NCBI RefSeq assembly: GCF_020536995.1
Contig: NC_068362.1
Span: 98,189,085 to 98,253,084, forward strand
Reading direction: 5' to 3'
Origin: Dreissena polymorpha
Taxonomy: Eukaryota > Mollusca > Bivalvia > Myida > Dreissenidae
Length of the DNA: 64,000 bases
Shown here piece by piece: positions 1 to 12,045 of this stretch. Under the pieces are notes generated by a model. It searched no databases and had not been told where the DNA came from. It was given only the letters and a program-made list of their open reading frames with translations. Numbering within the stretch: the first letter of the stretch is position 1; each line of letters opens with the position of its first letter. A program made the position numbers and the translations under genes.

Positions 1-790
1 ATATGGCTATAAATGGCTATAGTAAAATCTTGTTAACACCCTAGAGGCCACATTTATTGTCGGATCTTCATGAAACATGGTCAGAAGATTCATCCCAATA
101 ATATCTTGGACGAGTTTTTAAAAATGATGCTGATTGGTTGAAAAACATGGCTGCCAGGGGGCAGAGCATTTTTCCTTCTATGGCTATAGTAAAACCTTGT
201 TAACATTCTAGAGGCCACATTTATTGTCTGATCTTTATGAAACTTGGTCAGAAGATTTGTCCCAATGATGTCTTGAAAGAGTTCGAAAATGGGTATGGTT
301 GCTATAAAAACATGGCCACCAGGGGGCGGGGCATTTTTTCCTTATAGGGCTTTAGTAAAACCTTGTTAACACTTTAGAGGCCACATTTATTGTCAAGCTT
401 CATGAAATTTGGTCAGAAGATTGGTCTCAATGATATCTTGAAAGAGTTTGAAAATGGGTACATTTGCTTGGAAAACACGACTTCCAGGGGGCGGGGCATT
501 TTTTTCATTATATGGCTATAGTAAAGTCTTGTTAACACTTTAGAGGCCCACTTTTATTTCTGATGTTCATGAAAAATGGTCAGAAGATTCATCCCAATAA
601 TATCTTGGACGAGTTCAAACATGATGCTGATTGGTTGAAAAACATGGCTGCCAGTGGGCTCTGCATTTTTTCTTTTATGGCTATATAGTAAAACCTTGTT
701 AACACTCTAGAGGCCACATTTATTGTCTGATCATCATGAAACTTTGTCCGAACATTTGTCCCAATGATATCTTGGATGAGGTCAAAAATG
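1..790. repeat. Tandem satellite, unit about 166 bp, about five copies
   Basis: The landmark ggctatagtaaaa recurs near 14, 182, 348, 513 and 679, giving a period of 165-168 bp. Each unit also carries gaggccacatttattgtc, a tcatgaaa..ggtcagaaga block and a catgg-tgcc-agggggcgggg block followed by a short t-run. Units differ by substitutions and small indels, so the array is old. It may continue left of the window. A weaker relative of the same core (ccagggggtgcggc) is seen near 20100. No reading frame runs through it. Confidence 0.9.
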
Positions 791-1050
791 GAACAAATAC
801 GTACAGACTTTAATGATAAACACTAGTCTGGCCAATGTCGTCTTACAAGCTGGTATATACACTCACTGCTAGAGCAGAATCATTTGTCATCTGTTGCAGA
901 CAGGCAGTGGTGATCGTTCTAAGCAAATTGAGTTGCGGTTCTTTCCGTAGCTAAGGCTTCTAAGCACACACTGATTTGCAAAATATGCTCTGTAAATTCT
1001 AAAATGCGACCAAATAAAAACAAACCCTTTGCCAACTTCTAGGTCAAAGG

Positions 1051-1299
1051 TTAAGTTTGAACATCATGATTCCTTTTAAATGGCAAATGATATTCGCGTA
1101 CGATCTTACAACTGTAACTCCCTATTCCCAACTCGGCATTTTCATCAAAGGGCATGAAGGGTGTCCAAGGTTGACAGGTTGGAATCTTTGAATGGCAGGG
1201 TGCTGCGCCCCTTCCATTCATGCCAAGCTGGAGCACTGGTTTTGATGGTGTTTCACTTGTAACGCACCAAGCAGTATGACCCATTATATTTATCAACAT
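1051..1299 (-). CDS. Unrecognised open exon-like stretch (82 aa)
   Basis: An open frame whose translation looks protein-like (for example GRGAAPCHSKIPTCQPW and SYSCKIVREYHLPFKRNHD), with a balanced mix of aromatic, proline and charged residues unlike the surrounding AT-rich repeats. It ends at a TAA just after NHDVQT. The nominal start may not be real: an upstream exon joined by splicing is equally likely. I do not recognise the family. It could be the last exon of a small host gene or a piece of a repeated gene. Confidence 0.3.
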   Translation of the reverse strand: MLINIMGHTAWCVTSETPSKPVLQLGMNGRGAAPCHSKIPTCQPWTPFMPFDENAELGIGSYSCKIVREYHLPFKRNHDVQT

Positions 1300-1639
1300 G
1301 GCTAAAATGAGGCCAAAATAATTGTTAAATGCCCTTTGTTTATTTCCAAAGACATGGATGGATCATCTTTGTCTCTGAATATATTATAAATACTCGTGTT
1401 GTTGATTTTGTCCTGTTTGCTTATTGCAGGAAAACTGTTAACGCATTATGTTGTGAAGACTCTGTAATCAGACAGCTAGCAGTATTATGATTATCAAATA
1501 TTAAAATTTGACTTAACAATATAGCGCTTCAAATTATATAAGACTTTATTTTTGTTTCAGATATTTTCCAGTTTCCCCTCACAACAATTTGCCATCACAC
1601 CTCTTGTCTGGTAAGAACATTTCCATTGAAACCAACTGC

Positions 1640-2000
1640 TGGTAATACTATCTTTTTGGTAATGGGGGCTATATAGGAACCACTTTGTCGGTCCGTCAGT
1701 CCTGTCCCGAAATTTCATCAGATCTTCACCCAAACTTGGTCACCAAATTGTATCTAGATGATGTATAGGTCAAGTTTGAATATGGATCATGCCCGGTCAG
1801 AAACTAGGTCATGGGGTCACTTATTGTGTTTTAAACCTGAAGTTTGTCTGGGCCATAACTTTGTCATTTATTTCATACAGTATTTTAAATGATTGGAACA
1901 GTTCATAATTGATTTCAAGACATCTTATGATCCCTGGAAGATAAAACTAGGGATTGATCTGTCTGTATATAAACAGTTCAGAGGACTTCCAATGTAGCAT
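1640..2000. repeat. Dispersed mollusc-type repeat fragment
   Basis: Contains the phrases gtccgtcagtcctgtccc, atcagatcttcacc and cataactttgtca, which recur in the 2890-3160 block. The similarity is recognisable by eye but divergent. No coding potential was seen. Confidence 0.5.
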
Positions 2001-2043
2001 GAGATCATGTAATGATAATGTTAAATGGAAATAACATTATAAC

Positions 2044-2835
2044 CCATACATGACCGGGACTTTTGCCGATTTTCCGGGACATGTCTAAAATGTAGCGATA
2101 TTTATAGACATATGCATTTTTGGTACGTTTTGTTTTGTTTCGCATCGTTAATTGCAAAAGTTCGAAAGCCTATCCGAATATACTTGATCTATTACGTCAA
2201 ATTAAACATTACTAGTTCCTTTACTAGATACAGGCCATGTGTTTTCAGTTGTAATCGTTATCTAAACATAGATGGTGACGTCACTGCGTTATTGTTATTA
2301 AGACCGGTGTGTAACGCGTAGTTGTTGAATACGCCTTTTTTCATTTATCACATTTATATAATAAAAAATACAACAATACAGTACCGTTAGATTGTCAACT
2401 CAAATCAATTCACAATACATTACAACCAATCACATAAAACAATCACAACAAAACAGTACCGGTAGATCGTCAACTTAAAATCCGTACAGTCACACATTAG
2501 TTGCACTCTGTTTCGATGTAGATATAAGTCAATTAACAACCAAAACAATGCCGCCTTTCGGTTTGACAGCGAACGTGAGACAATCAATATGATAACAGGA
2601 CCCCTTGTAATTGATCGATTTTGACATGTAGCGTAGGTCTGCCTATTCGGGTAGGCATTTGTCATGGAGACGCTGCATATATTACACAGATTGAGGTGCA
2701 GTTAAGCCTAAGATAAGGTACATGTATATATGGATTTTGTAAATTCGGGGACATTTGACAGATTTCCGGGACAGCGGGACAAGTTTTTCATTTCCGGGAC
2801 TGTCCCGGAAAATCCGGGACGTATGGCATGTATGA
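2044..2835. mobile_element. Non-autonomous TIR element, 792 bp, with probable 6-bp target duplication
   Basis: The left end starts ccatacatga followed by ccgggac and gattttccgggaca. The right end, read on the other strand, starts tcatacatgcc followed by cgtcccggattttccgggaca. These form imperfect terminal inverted repeats. TATAAC flanks the element directly on both sides (2038-2043 and 2836-2841). Inside, the phrase cagtaccg.tagat.gtcaact occurs twice (near 2378 and 2454), a partial internal duplication. Only short unrelated open frames lie inside, so it is non-autonomous. Superfamily is not assigned; a 6-bp duplication is unusual, and a degraded 8-bp duplication is also possible. Confidence 0.65.
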
Positions 2836-2887
2836 TATAACGTTCATACAGTTTAAGAAATACAATACATTTTATACAATGTCGTTT

Positions 2888-3160
2888 TTATGCCCCCCGA
2901 ACCAGTGATTTTGAGGGCATATTAACAATCGCTCCGTCCTTTAGTTTGTTAGTCCATCCGTCCGTCTGTAAGTTAGTAAGTCCGTCTGTCAGTCCGTCCG
3001 GATTATTTTCCGTTCAATAAGTCAAGCAATTGTCATCAGATCTTCACCAAACTTCATGAAAATGTGTACAGGCAATAACATCTAAGTCAAGTTAGATAAT
3101 GGGCCAAATAGACCCAGACACCCCCTGAGTTATGGCCCTTGAATCATAGTAAAATAGGGT
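2888..3160. repeat. Dispersed repeat (gtccgtccg / atcagatcttcacc family)
   Basis: Starts gccccccgaacca, then runs of gtccgtctg, then atcagatcttcaccaaacttcatg and ggcccttgaatcatagtaaa. This composition is typical of dispersed mollusc repeats that look like pieces of old coding DNA. No open frame survives. Confidence 0.55.
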
Positions 3161-3234
3161 TTTTAGTCGACTATTATATATGAAATATATATTTATAGTG
3201 GAAGCTTTCCTACTCTCCCCGGGGGTTCCAGTGT

Positions 3235-3460
3235 CCGTGAGCGTTGGAATGAACTATAGTGGGGGGACATATTGTTTTCGCCCTGTCTGTTGGTCTGTCT
3301 GTTGGTTTGTTGCTCCAACTTAAATATTTTGCCATAACTTTTGCAATATTGAAGAAAGCAACTTCATATTTGGCATGCATGTGTTTCTCATGGAAGCTGC
3401 ACATTTTGAGTGGGTGAAAGGTCAAGGTCATCCTTCAAGGTCAAAGGTCAAAATATACCT
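3235..3460. repeat. Dispersed repeat ending in a ggtcaaggtca motif run
   Basis: Contains ctgtctgttggtctgtctgt, ttgccataacttttgcaata, catgtgtttctcatggaagc and gtcaaggtcatccttcaagg. The short open frames in it on both strands are products of this repeat and are not genes. Confidence 0.55.
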
Positions 3461-3849
3461 AGAAAGGTGCAGATTTGCTTCAGTTTTGTGTTAGGTTCAT
3501 TATTCCTAAAATATCACAGCTATTACACTATGCCTCCAAACAATATACGAAAGCTTTACCCAAACCAAGACACTCTTGATGTTAGTAATGGTAGGTGAAC
3601 GTAAGAATTAAATGCTGGCAATTCACATGAAATTGACATGAGGGTTTATTAATTATCCATGGTCCTGATCCCTTTAATATCTGAAATCCCTGTTTGTGCA
3701 TATAACATAATGAGAACACCCTTTGGGCGACCTCCTAACTTTGTATTTCAATCAGTTTCTTGTTTTTGACCATTATTTTACATTATTATCAAAACTTGTT
3801 AGTTTTCCTACCCTTGAAAAGGAGAGGGACTTACGGTTTGCGCTCGTGT

Positions 3850-4160
3850 CTGTCAGTCTGACACTTTTCTGGATCCTTCGATAACTTTAAAAGTTCTTCA
3901 CCCATTTACTTCAAATAATACTGAACCCCCTTTATGACAATACGGTCAATCTCAACTATGTATGGCCCCCATTACCAACCCTGGGGGGGTGCCCCTCCAC
4001 ATAGGCCACGACCACCCAAAATTGCCTTTTACTTTACTATAATTCTTCATTTCTACACCGATTCACTTCTAATTGATACTGAACTTCTCTTATGACAATA
4101 CGGTCAACTATGCATGGCCCCATTACCAACCCTGGGGCGCCCCTGGGTCAAACATGCGGC
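3850..4160. repeat. Two-copy tandem repeat, about 155-bp period
   Basis: The phrase tatgacaatacggtcaa occurs at about 3936 and 4091, each preceded by tactgaac and followed by tatg.atggcccc.attaccaa and ccctgggg. The copies diverge by several substitutions and indels. Confidence 0.6.
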
Positions 4161-4829
4161 GTGGGGATGTGCGTCGGTCTCTGCCGCGCCATTTCTAGTC
4201 AACATTGGAAAACATGGCATCTTAAAGGAATAAATTATGTATGCAGCCCAAATTTTGCAGAAAACTATGGCACTTGCTCATTTTTGTTTAGCTCCTCAGC
4301 TGAAATCATCATCTAGCAGTCCCAATAGTTGAGCGGTTGGAGAGGCATGCATTGCGTCCTATACGCTCAGACTATATCATGGTAATGCCTTATCCAAATA
4401 ACACAAGTATTCACCCATGTGCAAATGTCTTGTTGTCTGTATAACTCTCTCTATTAGCTCAAAGTAAAAAGCATTTGAATTTGCCACACTTTGGTATTTT
4501 AGTTTAATTTGTTTGGACATAACAATTGTTTGAAACTAAAGATTAGTGTTGGGGCATACACTTCTCTTTAAAATGTTTATTTGTGATTATTATTTTTTCA
4601 GTTTGGCAGACAAAACATGCTGATCAAAAAGAATGTGTACCACAGGGGCCAGTGTTTCCATTTGAGTGATTGACAAGAAGAAGAAGAGATGAGAAATGTT
4701 ATTATCATATTTTAGTCCCTACATTTATAGTGTACAGCTCAATGTATTGAACGGTGTGTAGAAATAAATTGGAGATACATGCGAACATTATAACATTATA
4801 TATAAGATATTTCCAAAAGCAATAAGAAA

Positions 4830-4929
4830 NNNNNNNNNNNNNNNNNNNNNNNNNNNNNNNNNNNNNNNNNNNNNNNNNNNNNNNNNNNNNNNNNNNNNNN
4901 NNNNNNNNNNNNNNNNNNNNNNNNNNNNN
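4830..4929. other. Assembly gap (100 N)
   Basis: Exactly 100 unknown bases, the usual placeholder for a scaffold join of unknown length. The order and distance of the flanking sequence are therefore uncertain, and the apparent open frame across it is an artefact. Confidence 0.98.
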
Positions 4930-5734
4930 GCTTTTAGTAATCTGCTACAAGTCAGCATCAACAAGTGTACACTATACAATTGTACAGAATACAAGTTGAC
5001 GAATCACAATTCAACAATTTACAACACATTTTCATATAAACAGACAACCGCCAAGTTAACCGGTGTTAGGGTACACATTGTCATTAGTAAAAGCATGCCT
5101 TCAGTTATCATGGAATAACTTACTGTCCAGCTTAACTACATACTTCAGTAGTCTGATATGTCCCAGGTAAGGATTATTAAGATTTCAATATATCATCATT
5201 ATCATTGTTAAATTCATGGATGCAGATAGGTGTTAGGCACATTGTATCACACAATGAGTGGTGCTCGGCCACCTGCTCGCCGTTATCAATTTATCTAGTA
5301 ACAAATGTAAGTGAACAATTCACATAACATTTATTAATTTAGATTTTTTTTCTAGCGTTTTAGGTTTCAACATTAATTCTGATTTGAGATGGATGTCTGC
5401 CCCATTATCTATTGAACACAGACCAGACTCAGCTTGGTTACGTTCGTTGTAGTGGAGTGACATTTCCATTTAAAGAGAATGTCATATCCTTTGTATTTTC
5501 ACAATCTAATCTAGTTCAATTGTGTTTCTTCTTACCAAAGACGTAAAATAGAGACAGGGCTTTCATCTTGTATGAGAGTACATGGGACCACAGGACGGAG
5601 ATTTTTTGTGATACATTGGTTCAGAGGAATCATGTATTGGTCTCCTTTTCAAAGTTTATTTTATAAATATACTGTTTGGCATCTGTGTGATATATTGTTT
5701 TAATTATATTTGATGGTTAGATTTAGTAATTTAT

Positions 5735-5926
5735 TTGAGGCGATTCTAAAACAAGTTTTGGCAACTTATATTTATCACACTCGACACCTTATTCCTGATG
5801 GAATCCATCACCACGAGGTAGCAACTAATACCGTTTCTGTACGTCTTTGGTATGATGCATATAAGGATTGAACCCACAACCTCATGCACTCGAGGCAAAC
5901 GCTCTACCACTGAGCTGTCGAGGCAG
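5735..5926 (-). mobile_element. tRNA-derived SINE
   Basis: Read on the minus strand from 5926, a tRNA-like head carries an A-box-like AGCTCAGTGGTAGAGC and a B-box GGGTTCAATCC. A body follows with accaaagacgta and ggtattagttgctacctcg, then an AT-rich end near 5735. The head is about 70 bp and lacks a good 3' acceptor pairing, so it is a SINE and not a tRNA gene. The word accaaagacgtaaaa also occurs near 5534, possibly from another decayed copy. RUDI-like mollusc SINEs have this general design, but I cannot confirm the family. Confidence 0.65.
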
Positions 5927-7589
5927 TTGTAAACTGTGGTTTCTTTGTTATAAGCTTGGTTTGTTACACTATTATAGATAATACATGTATATTACCTAAA
6001 AATTCCTATATATTTTTACAGGTCGACGCTATTCCCAATAGATCAGAATGCTCCAGAATGGATCCTGGATGCGTAGACATTTTCAATAATCGACTGATAG
6101 GCCTAAAGCTGATTGGTTTGCTGGAATCGTGCACATATCAATCCATCGTTTTAGTTAATAATATCAGTTATCATAATTGAAAATAATTGCTGTATGTGTT
6201 TGATAACCTTTTTTTAATATGAATAATATATTGGCTTTGATGTCTTGTCAGCCGTATAAACAAGTTTTTTCAATACACAAAAAATAATGTTTTATGGTGA
6301 GTGGGTAAAGTTTATTGATGTTGATTTATTGAAAAATAGAACTGTGTGGAGAATTTATCTACTATAAGCAATACAACACCACATAGCATTATTAAGTATT
6401 TGATGATTTTTTTGAGGAATTTATTTTATATATTAAATGCTAGGTTATATTGTATGGTAAACAACCCTGGACATATACTGGATATAAAATATAATCATTG
6501 TCACTGTGCAACTGAACTTGTATTTACTTAACGACGCTTGTGCAGTAAGATAATTTATACCAAAGATTAAAATTCATATGACTACACTGTAATAAGTAGG
6601 TTTTATTAATATAAAATAGTTGTCTATTTAAGATATTGGAAGCCATATCGACCATGGATGGAGTGCAAACTACTACGACACCTAAAATATAGAAGATTCA
6701 ACATATCCGACCGGCCTTCTCTTGCGCACCACAACCTAGATCAGCGAATGACTAAAAGAGTCGGATAACAGTTTAATATATATGATTATGCAAATTATCT
6801 GTGCCACATGCAAACCATTTAAAACCAGAATATAATTTAGGTCATCCAAAATTAGTTTATTTTATTTTACTATCAAATAATTGTATAGTTGTAACAATAT
6901 ACATGAAATCTTAATGTAAACATTTATTTGATTGGTTGTCAGTATAAATGTGTTAATGTGTATTTACTTAATTATGTTTAATGGTTTACAGTGGGTTTGC
7001 TTCCATATGAATTAAATTCTGTATTTTGTTATTTTAAGGGAGGAGATGAAAGTATCTTATAGAGACTTGAAGTGATATATTGATAAGTAAACATAAAAAA
7101 GTACAGGTTCAAAAGTGTCATGGTCGGAGTAATGTTCTTTATCATTGACCAGTCTTGACAAACCATTAAACTGTTCTGTTTAATAACCTGCTGATGCAAG
7201 TATTGCAGTGAAAGAAGAAAATTTTAAGTAAACATTAAATAAATTGCAGCCCCTTTTCATGACCTTCATTAAGTATTTTCAGATATTCAGATATACATGA
7301 AATTGTGTTCATTTATAGTACAATTTAATATGTTTGTTGGTAAAATGAACCCCAAAGTCATAAAATTTTGATGATGATAGTTTTTTAAGAGTCAATTGGT
7401 GCTTTAATATGTTGGTATCGCAAGATTTGCCTATTCATCAATTGACAGATTTAACTTTGTGAATACTGCTGTACTTCTTTATGAAGTTGTGACTGAATAC
7501 TACTGTGTTTAACATGTTAGATTTGTATGCTTATTAAATTGTAATGTAATAATACATGGTCTGTTTATTTAGATATACTTAAGAAACCC

Positions 7590-7830
7590 ATATGGGTATA
7601 CAGGGCTTTGTTCCTCATTATTATCAAGGGCCTTATATAGGCCCTTCCCCAAGAGAAAGGCCCCTTCCCATAAGAAAATTTCTTTAAAATTAGGCAATTT
7701 TTCCCAAATGTAAAGCTTACCGTTACTTTGCGAAATTTCTTCCCCTTTTTTCAGTTTTGTCGATTTTTTTGCCCCCAAAATTGAAAGGCCAGGCCCTTTT
7801 CCCAAATCAAGAAAAAAAGCCATGGCATAA
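7590..7830. repeat. Dispersed repeat fragment with an open minus-strand frame
   Basis: A block rich in ccttcccc and ccttttcccaaa segments gives an open minus-strand frame of 98 residues with lysine/glycine-rich low-complexity content. It runs directly into the short-period gctcgattggtcattgtcg module shared with 12046-12600. I treat it as repeat sequence and not as a gene. Confidence 0.4.
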
Positions 7831-7834
7831 TATT

Positions 7835-8040
7835 GCTCGTGGCATAATATTGCTCGATTGGTCATTGTCGGCTCGGGTACTACTTACATGTACCCCGGGG
7901 TACTCTTAAGTATACTTACATGTATCCCGGGTACGGTAAATATACTTAAACGTAACAGGTGATATTAGACTGTACCCAAGTTGTATATCCGCCCAAAATC
8001 TGATGTCGTAAAACGCGCTACCGATTACCGTAAAATGCTC
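7835..8040. repeat. Copy of the cccgggtac / tattagactgtac module
   Basis: Contains gctcgattggtcattgtcg, then tacatgtaccccgggg, tactcttaagtatactta, a second cccgggtac, attagactgtaccca and tatatccgccc..aaat.tgat..cgt.aaacgcg. The same order is seen at 12420-12580, so the two are copies of one dispersed element. Here only a single 18-bp unit precedes the module. Confidence 0.7.
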
Positions 8041-8238
8041 GATATTTTTCAAGTAAGTTATAACAAACACATTGGCCTATTATATAATTTATAAACAAAA
8101 TAAATAAATATAAAGAAATGAAAATCGTATATTGACGAAACGACAAATTGGTCCTTTTGCAAAGGCATCCATATCCAGCTGCTTCATATTTCATGTTCCT
8201 CTTTAGGAAACTCGCGCATGACACATAACTCACTTAGC

Positions 8239-8464
8239 TCATTTATGCCTAGTGGACTCTCCCATCCTTCTAAATTGGATCAATGTATTTCCAAATTTAG
8301 TTATGTCTAGTATATTTATTTCTATATTTAGAATATTTCTTACAGAAATTTCTTTAAGCAAACTGCGCAGACCCTGATGAGACGCCGCATCATGCGGCGT
8401 CTCATCTGGGTCTACGCTGTTTGCCAATGCCTTTTTTTCTAGACGTTAGGCGTAAATGGGTTAA
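8239..8464. mobile_element. MITE with internal gacgccgcat palindrome
   Basis: The left end (tcatttatgcctagtgg) and right end (ctagacgttaggcgtaaatg) are imperfect inverted repeats. Near the right end, gatgagacgccgcat is followed at once by atgcggcgtctcatc, a strong hairpin at about 8377-8408. The minus strand reads ANSVDPDETP, a peptide that turns up in many spurious invertebrate protein predictions because this element type is so widespread. It encodes no transposase. Confidence 0.7.
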
Positions 8465-8469
8465 ACATC

Positions 8470-9065
8470 CATGAAAGTTATATCATTCTTTGACGTGAAC
8501 ATGAATGTTATGTATACTCTTCTTAACGAATACATGTGTTTAAAATGAAAATTTATTGGTAACTGAAAGCATGCATGATCGTACTATTTTGGAGCAAAAC
8601 TTGAATAATTTTACATAAATATTTTACGAAAAGAGTTATATTCAAGATGTATATTTGAAGAAATAAAAACTTCGGATAGGCTTTGAAAACATTTTTTTTT
8701 AATTGAGCAATAACAATTTTCGCTATAAACAGTGTGCTTAGTTTAATGCAATAGTTGTTTCGAATTTAATTGATTGGACAAGCGACATCAATTGACCGAT
8801 AGTTGAGAGCCGTCTTTACTATATAGGCACATGAACGTAATGGTCTGCGCGTTTGACTGGTATTGTGATCGTGCTTATTATATGGGTTTGTAATTTTCTC
8901 ATAAAAAGAAAGCGAAACATGCACTAGATTCATTCCTCGATCGATTATGAATGTTATTCAAATAATGTCGAAAGTAATGGCCAACTGATCAAAACAATTG
9001 TTTGTATACATATGTACGAATGACTAATTTAACAACATGACATTATTAACGCGTATCACATTTGT
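8470..9065. other. Non-coding AT-rich stretch
   Basis: No gene, RNA or clear repeat was seen here. It lies directly downstream of the minus-strand GPCR and may include its 3' UTR. The minus strand carries attta-rich and aataaa-like words, but none marks a clear polyadenylation site. Confidence 0.4.
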
Positions 9066-9068
9066 TTA

Positions 9069-10191
9069 TTAACACACATCGGTTACCGCAGTGGTTGGAA
9101 CACTCGCTTCTCGCCTAGCCCCATGGCCGCAACACAAAACGCGGTCTACAATAAAGCGTCTGAACTCCAAATTAAAGAATGCTATAATGGCCGGGTTCAT
9201 AGCGCTGCTGATCGCGTATGACCTTTGGGCGAGGACTTCCCAAGCACCGCTCGTGTGGTCGTAGGTCTGCAAGGAAATGGATGACAAAGTACGGCACGAA
9301 GCTCAAAAATACGGTGGCAGTCATAGCAAACATCATCATCGCGATTCGTGTTTCCCAAGATTTCTTGTCCTTTGCTGAAGATTGCAGTTTTCGTTGACTA
9401 ACTCGGACAGCATTACCATAAGGAGACACTGATGAATCTTCGTTTGATACAAATGATGTCGACTGTGTTTCAGCAATGAATTTAACCTGTTTGCATAAAG
9501 ATTGGACCGGTTGTCGTTGACTTAAATGTACGGCAAGTTTCTTTCGCGCTTGAGATACCTTGCGTGTTATAAGGCAATAGTTTAATATTGTTAGTAACGT
9601 AACTACGCAAGCATTGGCTGCATCTATAATGTGAAAAATAAGGATGATTCCTTGTAAAGATTTTTTCCTGGAATGCATGCAATGATACCCTGTAATTGTA
9701 TAGTTAATATTCGCTACGGGAACAACGACTTGTGTAGATTCCACAATCCAAACATCGCGCAGTGACAGAACAGCAGACACAAATATTAAGCCCAATATCT
9801 TCCCTCTTGTTGATACCATTTTCCACATTTTATCAATTTGTTTGGGAACACTGTAAATAGTTACAAACCTTTCAAAGCTAATTGTTCCTACAAACAGCCC
9901 TGAATTAAGGACTAAACAGTGCACAATCAAGTAATAGAATTTGCACCAATTGCTATTTTTGAAAGTCAGTGTGTTTTGAAAATCGTAAATATTGCCAACT
10001 GAAAACCAAATTGACGTTAAAAAATCGTTAATAGATAATCCTATAAGCAAACTTGTAGTAACGGTCTTCTTTTGTGTCCTGAAGAACAGTATCGCTAATG
10101 CACTTCCGATAATTCCAAAAACAGAAAGAGTGGCAACGTAAATGACCAATCCAAGATATTCATCCGCCTTGTCGCCATTTAGTGTTTGCAA
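9069..10191 (-). CDS. Class A (rhodopsin-like) G-protein-coupled receptor, frame-broken
   Basis: Predicted plasma-membrane receptor. In order the sequence shows TM1 (GSALAILFF), TM2 (LLIGLSINDFL with the conserved Asp), the TM3 disulfide Cys (NWCKFYY), the TM3 end SFERF in place of DRY, TM4, a second-loop Cys (YHCMH), TM5, a long basic third loop, and TM6 (SFVPYFVIHFL). After TM6, near 9270, the frame changes by one base; the next frame gives TM7 (SSAMNPAIIAFF, an NPxxY variant) and a short tail (EFRRFIVDRVLCC) ending near 9069. A single extra base, or two missing bases, explains the break, so a sequencing error or a recent pseudogene is possible. No in-frame ATG precedes TM1: 10191 is a TTG, and a stop lies about 55 bases upstream. 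The true start is therefore probably in an unseen exon. Ligand unknown. Confidence 0.85.
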
Positions 10192-10199
10192 TATTGCTT

Positions 10200-11140
10200 C
10201 CTCATCCAGTAACGAGACAGAATGATGGATTTATCCATGGCGGTAGTGATTCAGTTACACAATTATGTGAATGATATAGTTAAGCATTCAACCAGTTTTA
10301 AATACTTCACTACGTTTTAAAAACATCATCACTACCTGCTTTTACGGGTAAAGATATGTAATCGGCGCTGTAATATTCAATTGCACAAGTAACCAACCAT
10401 CTAAGTCCAAGACAACTCAATATTAAAACATCTATGAAGACGCACTTATATCACACTTCCATTTAAAGATATGTTGTTGTTTTTTAAATCAAGAATGTTC
10501 CACATTCAATCACCAATTTATCGAGAGTCAATTAACTCATATTAAGTTCCATTCTAAAAATTGCCCTCGGAGGACCACATATGTAATTGATCACTAATGA
10601 TTACTAAATGACTTCTAACTTTCCATCTATCAAAGGATCTAAAGTTCAGAGATGTATTCCCTTGGCATTGCGTATTTCTGGAGACGTCTAGAGGTGCGTT
10701 ATTATAATGACAATAATGATGGCTTATGCGCATAGTAAAAAGTTATCTGTTTCCACTAACCCGGCATACCTTAATTTTGGTGCCGACCCTGAACTTTTGT
10801 TTGGTTATCCAGGTTAAGTGGACCATTTTAGTTACATTTGATCACTATTAATTTTAATATTAGAAATAACTTGTACCTATTAAGAAAATATGTTGGAAAG
10901 ACATTTTGAAGATTTGTATAGTCCAATACACTCTATAAATATCAAATGCATCTCTAAAATTTTATTCGAACAGGGTCATCAAAAATAAAAGTCACAAAAT
11001 GATACAATTTAACAAAATTTAATGTCGTTTTTAAATCGATCAATTAAAAGGTGATCGTTCGTTCTTGCTCAAAAACGTGTATTTTATTGTTCTTATGACA
11101 GGTTGATACAGGTTTAGTGAAGTGACAAAAACAGCATCAA
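10200..11140. other. Non-coding interval upstream of the GPCR
   Basis: AT-rich sequence with no open frame worth reporting. It would hold the GPCR first exon or promoter if they are close, but I see no convincing donor site or TATA box paired with a start codon. Confidence 0.35.
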
Positions 11141-11146
11141 TATCAC

Positions 11147-11201
11147 AACTACTATTACTACTACTACTACTACTACTACTACTATTACTACTACTACTAC
11201 G

Positions 11202-11265
<64 letters not shown>

Positions 11266-11297
11266 ATACTACTACTACTACTACTACAAACTACTCA

Positions 11298-11384
<87 letters not shown>

Positions 11385-11550
11385 CACTACTACTACTACT
11401 ACAACTACTACTACTACTACTACTACTACTACAGCTACTACTACAACAACAACTACTACTACTACTACTACTACTCCTACTTCTACTACTACTGCTACTG
11501 CTTCTGCTACTGTTACTGCTATTGCTATTTCTACTGCTATTACTACAGGT
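11147..11550. repeat. (ACT)n trinucleotide microsatellite, about 400 bp
   Basis: Nearly pure cta/act repeats with scattered interruptions (ctactacgac, caaactactcat, ctacttcta, ctcctacttct). It decays at the right end into gct-containing variants. Homopolymer frames (poly-Leu, poly-Thr) are artefacts of the repeat. Confidence 0.97.
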
Positions 11551-12045
11551 AGTAATTGAGGTTATAATTTAAAAAGTTTCCCATAGACTAAACGTCTTTT
11601 GTGATGAGACAACACGACTTTGTATTGTTTCCGCAAATTTAATATAAATCCAGGTTATCATCCAGTAAAATTTATGTGAGGTAAAATTACTTATAACAAA
11701 TATTCACATTGGGAATGGATCAAAGTGGAAATTTAGATTAATAGATTAATTGACACTATTGATGTCAAGAAAATATTAATGTAGATATCAATCTATCAAA
11801 CGCAATCAAAGTGACGTTTTTACTCATTAAGGTTCATTTTGATTAAAAAGCAACATAAAGTGTTTATTTGTTGCTATTGTGCTCAAGTGAGTCATTAGTT
11901 TGGAGTAATGTTTATTGATGACATTAAGGAGACCGCAAGTGAAATGTGTTCCGGACTTAATATTGAAGTTGGAATTTTATATTGATTTCTTTTTGCGAAT
12001 ATTGTTTTACAACAGTATTGTTTGCCACACTCTGGCTCAGTTGGT

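Noticed and set aside
4788-4994. Open frame across the gap
   Set aside because: It contains the 100-N assembly gap.
7569-7865. 98-residue minus-strand frame
   Set aside because: Low-complexity translation of a dispersed repeat; no start context or family.
8239-8427. 62-residue frame ANSVDPDETP...
   Set aside because: Encoded by a widespread MITE; a well-known type of spurious prediction.
11122-11559. A 145-residue open frame of poly-leucine and poly-threonine
   Set aside because: Pure translation of the (ACT)n microsatellite.
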